Below are positions 1 to 6,770 of a stretch of DNA of 14,008 nucleotides, one piece after another. The notes beneath the pieces are model-generated. The model searched no databases. It was not told where the DNA came from and saw only the letters and a list, made by a program, of their open reading frames with translations. A program made the position numbers and the translations under genes. Every line of letters starts with the position of its first letter. Position 1 is the stretch's first letter. Origin of the DNA: CAZXCQ01 sp964639275 (GTDB lineage Bacteria; Desulfobacterota; DSM-4660; Desulfatiglandales; Desulfatiglandaceae); contig CAZXCQ010000172.1 of the NCBI GenBank assembly GCA_964639275.1, forward strand, positions 1 through 14,008. The letters are read 5' to 3'.

Positions 1-43
1 TCGTCGACATGTCTCAGAGCCGAATGGCTTTCGCCGGAATGAC
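1..43. repeat. Possible fragment of a dispersed short palindromic repeat
   Basis: Read on the minus strand, this stretch contains a tract with CATTCCGGCGAAAGCC (positions 41 down to 26). This resembles the short dispersed intergenic repeats built on an ATTCC(C/G)GC..GAAAGC core that are common in deltaproteobacterial genomes. A GGC-GAAA-GCC mini-hairpin is visible and a second weak GCC..GGC pairing lies next to it. Only one copy is present in the window, so repetitiveness is remembered rather than shown. It lies just past the 3' end of the gene cluster, where such elements are usually found. Confidence 0.3.
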
Positions 44-68
44 AAAAAAGGGTAAATTCCGACTTTTT
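44..68 (-). terminator. Possible weak intrinsic terminator after citF
   Basis: About 33 bases past the citF stop codon, the minus-strand transcript reads AAAAAG, a twelve-base middle, then CUUUUUU. The A and U tracts can pair for six base pairs, with a short GG/CC pairing inside, ending in a run of six U. Stem GC content is poor, so termination efficiency is doubtful. The layout also works in the opposite direction. It is supported mainly by its place at the end of the cluster. Confidence 0.3.
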
Positions 69-100
69 ACGAATTCATCAAAACTAGAACTGATTAACCA

Positions 101-1675
101 TTAGCTCTCTTTTTTCTGCTCTTCAACTCTCCTGACGGAATCGATGACTGTGCCGTCAACCCACTTGACCACAGCAACGATTTCCTCACCGAACTCTGGT
201 TGAGCCGGTCTCCCACAAATCCTCTCGGCTTCACCTTTGAGTTCTTCGATTGTCTTCAGGGGCAAAGAGGTGTTTTTCATTTTCTCCAGGAGATCTTCTC
301 TCAGGGGGTTTATCGCAATCCCCCTTTCCGTAACAATAACATCGATCAACTCCCCCGGGCCGCATAACGTGGTTACCTGATCTCTTATGACCGGTATCCT
401 CCCGCGAAACAGGGGAACGGGAAGAATTACACATTTTGCAGAAAGACAATTCTGCCACCCGCCTATGCCATGAAGCAGATAACCATCAGAGTGAGTAACG
501 ACGTTTCCATTGAAGTGGACATCGACCTCGGTCGCACCGAGTATCACAACGTCCACCATTGATGCAAAATTTCCTTTCCCATGATAATTATAGCTCGTAA
601 AGGGGCTCGTATCGACATGTCCTGGATTTTCACGCATTGACCGAACACCGTCCAGGTCAAAGGTCTGCCCATCAAGGATATATTCCACCAAGCCCTTCTC
701 AAATATTTCAACGAGGTATTTGTTGCTTCCGGCACGGGCAAAACGGGACTTGATGCCCCTCTCCGCCATTATCCTGCCAAAAAATATCCCTATGGAAAGG
801 GCCGTGCCCCCCGCTCCAGCCTGAAATGAAAACCCATCCCGAATAATACCCGCCTCATCACAGAACTGGGCCGTCATTTCTGCCAGTAGCAACCTCTCGG
901 GGCTTCTGGTCACCCTTGTTGTTCCGGATACGATCTTTTCAGCCAGACCAACCTTGTCCACCTCAACGGTATAGTCGACATAATTCCCGTGAATCTGCCA
1001 TGGAATACAGGGGAATGGGACCAGATGATCGGTTACCACAATCACTCTGTCGGCATACTGGGAATCGGCAAGGGCAAACCCAAGCAGGCCGCAGGCCGCA
1101 TCACCATACAGTCCATTGGCGTTTCCAAACGGATCGGCTGTGGGGGCTGCGATAACAGCGATATCGATATGTACTTCACCATCCTGCACTGCCTGGTACC
1201 GGCCGCCATGAGACCGCAGAACACCGACCCCTTTCATCTTGCCCTCTGAACAAAACCTTCCCAGGGCACCGTTCATACTGCCTTCGATATGATGAATAAC
1301 ACCGTTTTCAAGGTGCCTGATTATCGGGGTATGACAGGGAAACGAAGCTGACGGAAACCACACCAGATCTCTGACCCCCAGCTCTGCCGCAATATCAAAT
1401 ATCTGATTGGCAATCAAATCACCGTCACGAAAATGATGATGCGTGGAGACAGTCATCCCATCTCTCAGGCCTGCCTTGATTAAGGCATCTTTTAGTGATG
1501 CGATGAGTTTATTGCCGTCAGGTGGATAATCCGCACAGGTGGAGATGGGCGGGCCATATTTCCTCCCTTGCGGGCGAAATTTCCCCACTCCCATATAGGG
1601 GATGCCCGGTTTTCCATTGATTTCGGTGGGTACCAAACGTCCAGCCGCGTTTGTAATTTCCCTGGTGTTATGCAT
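101..1675 (-). CDS. citF: Citrate lyase alpha subunit (CitF-like), acyl-ACP:hydroxy-acid transferase
   Basis: Predicted 524-residue protein matching the citrate lyase alpha family in length (about 510) and pattern. In that family the alpha subunit transfers the acetyl-ACP thioester to citrate (or citramalate), giving the citryl-type thioester that the beta subunit then cleaves. Visible landmarks are GMTVSTHHHFRDGD (about residues 73-86), RSHGGR (about 154-159), a Gly-rich NANGLYGDAACG stretch (about 185-196) and FQAGAGGTALSIG in the second half, which resembles CoA-transferase folds. No signal peptide or membrane segment is seen, so it should be cytoplasmic. The ATG at 1675 was chosen because GGAAGAG lies about eight bases upstream and the start overlaps the citDE stop by eight bases, suggesting translational coupling. 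An ATG at 1690 has a weaker ribosome site. Whether the substrate is citrate or citramalate cannot be read from sequence. Confidence 0.9.
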   Translation of the reverse strand: MHNTREITNAAGRLVPTEINGKPGIPYMGVGKFRPQGRKYGPPISTCADYPPDGNKLIASLKDALIKAGLRDGMTVSTHHHFRDGDLIANQIFDIAAELGVRDLVWFPSASFPCHTPIIRHLENGVIHHIEGSMNGALGRFCSEGKMKGVGVLRSHGGRYQAVQDGEVHIDIAVIAAPTADPFGNANGLYGDAACGLLGFALADSQYADRVIVVTDHLVPFPCIPWQIHGNYVDYTVEVDKVGLAEKIVSGTTRVTRSPERLLLAEMTAQFCDEAGIIRDGFSFQAGAGGTALSIGIFFGRIMAERGIKSRFARAGSNKYLVEIFEKGLVEYILDGQTFDLDGVRSMRENPGHVDTSPFTSYNYHGKGNFASMVDVVILGATEVDVHFNGNVVTHSDGYLLHGIGGWQNCLSAKCVILPVPLFRGRIPVIRDQVTTLCGPGELIDVIVTERGIAINPLREDLLEKMKNTSLPLKTIEELKGEAERICGRPAQPEFGEEIVAVVKWVDGTVIDSVRRVEEQKKES

Positions 1676-2882
1676 TTTTGTCTCTTCCATCTTTTGAAAG
1701 CACCCCAAGCTCAATCGCAATATTGATGACCTTCTGCGCCCGTTTTACAACAGGGGGATCAATCATCTTTGTCCCCAACGAAACGACGCCCAGCCCCTGC
1801 TCAGTCGCATTGTCAAAGGCCTCAACGATTCTCTTGGCCCTCTGGATCTCCTCCATGTCCGGGGCGTAGCCTTGATGAATCGTCTTTATTTGACGGGGAT
1901 GGATGCAACCCATCCCCTCAAACCCCAGGGCCTTTGACCTTGACACCGTTTCTCTGAGGCCTTCCATGTCGGCAACATCAGAGAATACCGAATCAAGCGG
2001 TTGTATGCCGGCGGCGCGGCAGGCATTTACCAACTGGCTCCGGGCAAAGAATGATTCATCCCCCTCAAACGTTCGTCTTGCTCCCAGATCTGCGGTATAG
2101 TCCTCGAGCCCGATCGCCATGGCCGCGATATTGTCAGCAGCAGTGGCAATGTCGTATGCCCTGATAACGCCCAAAGCGCTCTCAATAATCGGTATTAACC
2201 AAACCTTCGCCTTGATGTTCCCTGTTTTCTTTATGGACGCGATCTTCTCATTTACCTGTTCAATATGTTTAACCGATTCACTCTTGGGCAGCAATACGAC
2301 ATGAACGTTATGCGGAATGACGAAATCCAGGTCCTTCAGGCCCTCGGGTAATTGATTGATCCTCACCATCCGTTCCGCACCGTAGAAATTGACCTGCCGC
2401 AATGCATTTCGAACAAGGAGACGCGCTTCGTCCTTTTTGGATATGGCAACCGAGTCTTCCAAATCAAGGATAATGCCGTGTGCGTGATGAATCCCGGCAT
2501 TGATCATCAGCCTTGGTGAGTTTCCCGGCACGTAGAGGCGGGAGAAACGCGTCGGTTCTTGTGGAGGCCCATATCGGTTTTCCTCTATAAGATCTAACAG
2601 ATATTCCTTGTCAGTATCGATCAACTGCCTGATACAGGCCTCAATCCTCGCCGCCAAGACAAAATCCAGTGCCCCATTATCTTCAATGGTTACTCTGCCA
2701 TCCTCGATTCCAAAAAAACGCAATTCTTTTCTGCAAAGATCCTCTATTGAATCACCGTAGAGGGTCCTTACCTTGCTGATAATTTCAGTATCGAGACCGC
2801 CACCATCTGTTAGCTCGATGGTTACATGGCAGTCTGAACGCCCGCTATCGCCCCTGTTGCCAGCTGTTGACATGATTGGCAA
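1668..2882 (-). CDS. citE: Fused citrate lyase acyl-carrier domain and beta subunit (CitD-CitE)
   Basis: Predicted 404-residue protein with two domains. Residues 1-90 resemble the citrate lyase acyl carrier protein CitD: an AG-containing N terminus, a Ser/Asp-rich SGRSDCHV segment where the prosthetic-group serine lies in CitD, and GALDFVLAARIEA, the counterpart of the CitD C-terminal GALD..(R/A)AR.EA signature. Residues 112-395 are a CitE/HpcH-type aldolase: RLYVPGNSPR, the metal-binding DLEDSV (140-145), IPIIES with its Glu (230-235), GLEDYTADLGARR (258-270) and GCIHPRQI (325-332). It would cleave the citryl- or citramalyl-ACP thioester to acetyl-ACP plus a keto acid. The start is the TTG at 2882, seven bases after a GGAGG. 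The ATG at 2873 is in frame but sixteen bases from it. CitD and CitE are normally separate genes. The C terminus overlaps citF. Confidence 0.87.
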   Translation of the reverse strand: MPIMSTAGNRGDSGRSDCHVTIELTDGGGLDTEIISKVRTLYGDSIEDLCRKELRFFGIEDGRVTIEDNGALDFVLAARIEACIRQLIDTDKEYLLDLIEENRYGPPQEPTRFSRLYVPGNSPRLMINAGIHHAHGIILDLEDSVAISKKDEARLLVRNALRQVNFYGAERMVRINQLPEGLKDLDFVIPHNVHVVLLPKSESVKHIEQVNEKIASIKKTGNIKAKVWLIPIIESALGVIRAYDIATAADNIAAMAIGLEDYTADLGARRTFEGDESFFARSQLVNACRAAGIQPLDSVFSDVADMEGLRETVSRSKALGFEGMGCIHPRQIKTIHQGYAPDMEEIQRAKRIVEAFDNATEQGLGVVSLGTKMIDPPVVKRAQKVINIAIELGVLSKDGRDKNA

Positions 2883-2889
2883 TTCTAAA

Positions 2890-2894
2890 CCTCC
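2890..2894 (-). promoter_or_regulatory. Ribosome binding site favouring a TTG start for citDE
   Basis: A perfect GGAGG on the minus strand sits seven bases before the TTG at 2882 and sixteen bases before the in-frame ATG at 2873. The spacing favours TTG as the start codon, adding three residues to the N terminus. Confidence 0.55.
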
Positions 2895-2959
2895 ATCTGC
2901 TGCAGTTGCCAAAATGGTAACACTTTAGCTTTGTGAAAACCGGATAATCCCTTATGCAT

Positions 2960-3826
2960 TTACCCGTCGTCATCAAGTGCCACGGTGGCCCTCCGTGGTT
3001 CAAAGCAACAACAGGGTCTTGCGCTCACAATACGCACGCCGCTTGCCCTGAGATGACCCACCTTGACAAAAGACCCCAGTGCCGTTGTCTCTCCCCCCAA
3101 TCCAAGAGGCCCCACCCGGGTCAAATTTATCAATTCCGTTACCTTGGCTTCCAGGGGGTTCTGCCTGTCCAGATTTCCATTTTTCATCGCCTCAAGCATC
3201 AGGGCCGAGGCCTCCATATGGGTTCTGCCGATCCCTATAGCAGGGACGCAGGGGGTACACCCCAGGTTTTTTGCCTCTGTTGCTATCCAGCTGGCGGCCT
3301 CCTCTATGACCCGATCCATGCTTCGCTGGTGGAAGACACGGTAGGTCTTGGCCCTGATCTCCGGCCCCCCGCCCAGGAGAAGCACCGTGATCTTGACCCT
3401 TTTCCCCGAAACGGATTTGACGGTAACGGGGGCAAGAGTCAGCTTTCCGGGATCCTGAAAAAGGCCCCTGGATTGCTCGACCCGTTCCGCGTCATTTCCC
3501 TTGACCGCCATAGGCCTGCCCGGCATGGCGCGGAGTCCCTGCACGGCCCCATCTTCGATGGCCGCCAACCACCCGGCCGGAAGCTTTGCCTCTCTACCGA
3601 TCTCTACAATGGCATGAGGAATCCCTGAATCATCACAAAGAGGGGCCTTGATCTTTTTGGCGATTTGAAAATTTTCCAGGATTCTCTCGAGAACCCACCG
3701 GGCACTGCGGTTGGTCTCCCTTTTGATGGCCCTCTCATAGGCCCGCTGTTGATCGAGGCGAAAAGTGGTCCCCGCTTCGATCAGACAATCCCTGACCGCC
3801 TCCTCAATCCTTTTCTGGGTCAGCAT
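2960..3826 (-). CDS. Class I fumarase/tartrate dehydratase-type hydro-lyase, alpha subunit
   Basis: Predicted 288-residue protein of the Fe-S hydro-lyase alpha family (TtdA / N-terminal half of FumA), usually about 280-300 residues as a separate subunit. It should hold the labile [4Fe-4S] cluster that binds a dicarboxylate and adds or removes water. Candidate ligand cysteines are C64 in PLCDDSG (usual form PxCQDTG), C190 or C193 in GCTPCVPAIGIG and one of the C272-C274 run just before FEPRRA. RVGPLGLGGETTALG (about 237-251) is the strongly conserved family signature. Several motifs are drifted (QDT to DDS, the GGGG run to LGGGPE), pointing to a substrate other than plain fumarate, perhaps mesaconate; that is inference. 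The ATG at 3826 follows AGAGGA by five or six bases. The GTG at 3844, giving a four-base GTGA overlap with the beta gene, is a fair alternative. Confidence 0.88.
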   Translation of the reverse strand: MLTQKRIEEAVRDCLIEAGTTFRLDQQRAYERAIKRETNRSARWVLERILENFQIAKKIKAPLCDDSGIPHAIVEIGREAKLPAGWLAAIEDGAVQGLRAMPGRPMAVKGNDAERVEQSRGLFQDPGKLTLAPVTVKSVSGKRVKITVLLLGGGPEIRAKTYRVFHQRSMDRVIEEAASWIATEAKNLGCTPCVPAIGIGRTHMEASALMLEAMKNGNLDRQNPLEAKVTELINLTRVGPLGLGGETTALGSFVKVGHLRASGVRIVSARPCCCFEPRRATVALDDDG

Positions 3827-3840
3827 CGCCGTCCTCTGTT

Positions 3841-4383
3841 TCACGCCTGTTTCAAGAAGATGCTCTTTCCATGGGCAATGGCAATGATCGCCGGAAGGCC
3901 TTCTACCTCCAGCTCATAAAGGGCCTCCATTCCTTCCTCCCTGAAGGCCGCCACCCTTTGTGCCACAATTTTGTCGGCAAACAGGGCGCTCACCGGTGGC
4001 GTAATGGCAAACAGGGCATGATTATCCGCCAAGGCCTTGGTCGTGTCCATGGAAAGGGCACCCTTGCCGAGATGGATCTTCACCCCTGCCCGCGAAAGGG
4101 CAGGGATGCTGCCTTCGATCTCGACCTTGCTGCTCGTTGTGGGCCCGATCCCGGCAGGGCTGACTGCCGAGTGAAAAATGACGGATCCCTTCAAGTTCAC
4201 TTTGATTCGATCCAGCCTCATATCCAAAAACAATTTGACCAGTTTCGGTAAAACCGCATCCCTTCCGCAGTAGACCTTTCCGTGAATTTCTATCTGATCT
4301 CCTATTTTGAGACTATGGATTACCTCATCTTCAACAGGTGTAGTGACGGTGATAATCCCCGCGGGGCTCTTCGATCTCTTCAT
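3841..4383 (-). CDS. Class I fumarase/tartrate dehydratase-type hydro-lyase, beta subunit
   Basis: Predicted 180-residue protein corresponding to the C-terminal half of FumA or to TtdB (about 180-200 residues), partner of the alpha subunit encoded immediately downstream. Recognisable points are ITVTTPVEDEVIHSLKIGDQ near the N terminus, GKVYCGRDAVL (about 35-45, the family's ARDxAH site with AH replaced by VL), IGPTTSSKVE (about 79-88, family form GPTTSxRM with Arg replaced by Lys) and IHLGKGALS (about 103-111). The catalytic-region GPTTS is intact, so it is probably active but divergent. The ATG overlaps the TGA of the Fe-S gene in a four-base ATGA, which suggests translational coupling. The beta gene precedes alpha, the reverse of the usual ttdA-ttdB order. 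Substrate is uncertain among fumarate, mesaconate and tartrate-like acids. Confidence 0.86.
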   Translation of the reverse strand: MKRSKSPAGIITVTTPVEDEVIHSLKIGDQIEIHGKVYCGRDAVLPKLVKLFLDMRLDRIKVNLKGSVIFHSAVSPAGIGPTTSSKVEIEGSIPALSRAGVKIHLGKGALSMDTTKALADNHALFAITPPVSALFADKIVAQRVAAFREEGMEALYELEVEGLPAIIAIAHGKSIFLKQA

Positions 4384-5078
4384 ACGGCCTCACCCTTTGT
4401 CGCCTGGAATTCGCTGAATCTCTCCTTGAGTTCATCAAGACTGGACGATTTCAACGTCTCGATCCCCTTCTTATATTTCCCATCCCTGATGTCTTTTAAC
4501 CGCTCTGCTAGATGGGCGGCGGGGGGGATCAGATATTTCCCATGGATTCTCCGGATGAGCAGGGCCACATTGAGTGGAGAGATCTCAGCAGGGCATCTGG
4601 CCGCGCACATGCCACACATGATGCATTCAATGGAAAGTTCAACCACCGTCCGGAAATCTCCCCGTTTGGCAGCAGCCATGGTGTTCATGACGTCCAGCCC
4701 CATGGGACAGGCCTTGGTACAGGTATTACACGCAAGGCATCGCATCAGTTCGGGATAGGCCTTGATGACCGCGGTATCGTCGGGAGCCACGCCCTTGATG
4801 GCGTATATAGCCCTGTTCGCAGGGGTGTAGGGGAGTTGGACCAGGTTCATCTCCGGCTCAACCACCGTCTGACACGACAGACCCACTTTCAGCTTGTAGT
4901 CACCCTTTTGTCTGTAGACCGTGACACAGGCCCCACACACACCGCCCCGGCAGCCACATCCCCTGGTCAACCGATACCCTGCAAACTCCAGGGCCTTCAA
5001 GATGGTCAGACCCCTGGGGATCTCATATCTTCTTCCCATCACATAGACCGGTATCATGGTAATGATGTCATCCAACAT
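4380..5078 (-). CDS. Fe-S subunit of a soluble fumarate reductase/succinate dehydrogenase-like enzyme
   Basis: Predicted 232-residue SdhB/FrdB-type protein that would carry electrons to or from the flavoprotein encoded just upstream. The N-terminal half is a plant-type ferredoxin fold with [2Fe-2S] cysteines at about C41/C43, C48, C51 and C69 (GCGCRGGVCGAC ... LSCQ). The second half has two complete ferredoxin motifs, C114-C117-C120-C124-P and C152-C155-C158-C162-P, which predict two [4Fe-4S]-type clusters, although a 3Fe cluster cannot be excluded by eye. There is no HdrB-like CCG domain as in thiol:fumarate reductase TfrB, and no gene here encodes a heme b membrane anchor, so the complex is probably soluble. 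The ATG at 5078 has GAGGG five bases upstream. A TTG at 5090, overlapping the flavoprotein stop, is a less likely start. Confidence 0.88.
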   Translation of the reverse strand: MLDDIITMIPVYVMGRRYEIPRGLTILKALEFAGYRLTRGCGCRGGVCGACVTVYRQKGDYKLKVGLSCQTVVEPEMNLVQLPYTPANRAIYAIKGVAPDDTAVIKAYPELMRCLACNTCTKACPMGLDVMNTMAAAKRGDFRTVVELSIECIMCGMCAARCPAEISPLNVALLIRRIHGKYLIPPAAHLAERLKDIRDGKYKKGIETLKSSSLDELKERFSEFQATKGEAV

Positions 5079-5086
5079 TATCACCC

Positions 5087-6721
5087 TCAACGTCTTTTGG
5101 TGTGCTGAACCCCAATAAGGGCCTTTTCAAAGCGATAGTCCGGCAGGAGCAGAGGCGAAGAGCCTTTTGTGTCAATCCCTGCTTGCTTCAATGACGCATG
5201 GTATGTTCTTACGTGATCGAGGGTCAGCCCTCCGATCTTTCTCTCTTTCGCCGTTTGTGCGGCATGGGCCCCCGCACGCCGACCGAACACAAAAATGTCC
5301 ACGAGCGAGTTCGCCCCCAACCGGTTATGACCGTGGACACCGCCGGATACCTCTCCGGCCATGTAAAGGTTGGGAATCCGGGTCTCCCCGTACTGATTGA
5401 TCTGAACCCCGCCATTCTGATAATGCTGCGTCGGATAGACCAGGATGGGCTCGCGTGTCGGGTCGATGTCATATTTCTTGAACCGTTCATAAATGCCTGC
5501 AAAACGGGTGATAAACGTCCCATCCCCCCCGATCCTATCGATGATCGGGGTATCCAGCCACGCACCCACCATACCCGTCGGCGTCAGGACTCCTTTGCCC
5601 CTCTTCCCGCACTCGTGGATGATGGCAGCAGACAGGGCATCTCTTGTCTCAAGACGGTTGGCAAAGGCCTCACCTTCCGAGTTGGTTATCTGAGCCCCTT
5701 GAGCCCTCAAGGCTTCGGAGATGAGGAGTCCCAACATCTGCTCGGGCCATGCCACCCCGGTCGGGTGGTACTGAATATAGTCAATGTAGAGGAGTCTGGC
5801 CCCGGCCCTGTAAGACATTACCAGCCCATCTGCGGTGGCCCCATAATGATTGGAGGTCGGAAAGCCCTGGGGGTGGAGCCGCCCCATGCCGCCTGTCGCC
5901 ATGATGGTGTTCTTGGCTTCTACGACAATGTATTGGTCTGTGTCGAGATTCAGGAGGACTGCTCCCGAACACCTTCCCTGATCATCGAGAATCAATTCCA
6001 CGGCCGGGCTGAATTCAATAACGTTGATCGCGTTGTTGCGTAATTCGTCGCAGAGGACCCGCATAATCTCTAACCCGGTGATGTCTTTGATGGAATGCGA
6101 TCTTTTTCTCGAATGCCCCCCGGGCATATGCGTAAAGTAGGAGTTGTCAGAACGGCGATCAAAATTCACACCCAGACCGGTAAGCCATTCCACGATAAAT
6201 GGGGCATCGGTGACCAGTGCTTCGACGAGTTCGGGTATGTTCTTTCCTCTCCCCCCCACCATGGTATCAACATAATGGATCACAGGGGAATCCTCGGGCT
6301 GTGTTGCCGCGCCGATCCCCCCTTCGGCCATGACTGTATTGGAATCTCCCATCCTCAACTTGGTCGCCAGCAAGACCTCGGCCCCATTTTCCTTGGCGGT
6401 CAGTGCAGCGGTTACACCACCCCCGCCGCCACCGATGACCAGGACGTCGGTCCGGCAATCGGCCCTTTCAAGATCCACCTTATCAGGATCAAGCCTGCTT
6501 GGGGATTCCAGCAGCCTTGCCAATTCATCGGGGACCCGTTCTCCTTTGTTGGGCCCTATCCTCAGCTCCCTTTTTGCACTGGCAATAAAATCGGGGTGGT
6601 AGCGCTCAAGCAATGCCGTTTTTTCAGCGAAATCGAGTTTTGGATATTCAAGGCCTGCGTTTTTGTCTCTTGAGGCCTCAACCTTTTCTATGGAAGGTTT
6701 CATCTCAACGGGATAGGCCAT
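5087..6721 (-). CDS. Fumarate reductase/succinate dehydrogenase-like FAD flavoprotein subunit
   Basis: Predicted 544-residue flavoprotein of the FrdA/SdhA family with a roughly 90-residue N-terminal extension before the dinucleotide-binding VIGGGGGG (about 95-102). Residues matching the dicarboxylate active site are present: H319 in YHPTG, E336 and R339 in SEALRAQG, R360 in ETRDALS, H433 in HYQNGG and R467 in GHNRLGANSL. At the site where FrdA/SdhA attach FAD covalently through His (SHT.AAEGG), this protein reads SNTVMAEGG, with N128 in place of His, so FAD should be bound non-covalently. No Tat or Sec signal is visible, so it is likely cytoplasmic. It would interconvert succinate- and fumarate-type acids, possibly a methyl or larger derivative. 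The ATG at 6721 has AGGAG five bases upstream. An upstream extension of the frame to 6820 overlaps the preceding gene and lacks a ribosome site. Confidence 0.88.
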   Translation of the reverse strand: MAYPVEMKPSIEKVEASRDKNAGLEYPKLDFAEKTALLERYHPDFIASAKRELRIGPNKGERVPDELARLLESPSRLDPDKVDLERADCRTDVLVIGGGGGGVTAALTAKENGAEVLLATKLRMGDSNTVMAEGGIGAATQPEDSPVIHYVDTMVGGRGKNIPELVEALVTDAPFIVEWLTGLGVNFDRRSDNSYFTHMPGGHSRKRSHSIKDITGLEIMRVLCDELRNNAINVIEFSPAVELILDDQGRCSGAVLLNLDTDQYIVVEAKNTIMATGGMGRLHPQGFPTSNHYGATADGLVMSYRAGARLLYIDYIQYHPTGVAWPEQMLGLLISEALRAQGAQITNSEGEAFANRLETRDALSAAIIHECGKRGKGVLTPTGMVGAWLDTPIIDRIGGDGTFITRFAGIYERFKKYDIDPTREPILVYPTQHYQNGGVQINQYGETRIPNLYMAGEVSGGVHGHNRLGANSLVDIFVFGRRAGAHAAQTAKERKIGGLTLDHVRTYHASLKQAGIDTKGSSPLLLPDYRFEKALIGVQHTKRR

Positions 6722-6770
6722 AGGGTCTCCTAAATTGATCCCAGTGTTCAAAAAAATGCGCCCACAACTC

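Noticed and set aside
2954..3628. 224-codon plus-strand open frame opposite the hydro-lyase alpha gene
   Set aside because: It is antisense to a family-matched gene and its product is rich in Pro, His and Arg without any domain pattern.
5198..6043. 281-codon plus-strand open frame opposite the flavoprotein
   Set aside because: It is the antisense shadow of a well-conserved gene, has no recognisable domain and has no ribosome site in keeping with neighbours.
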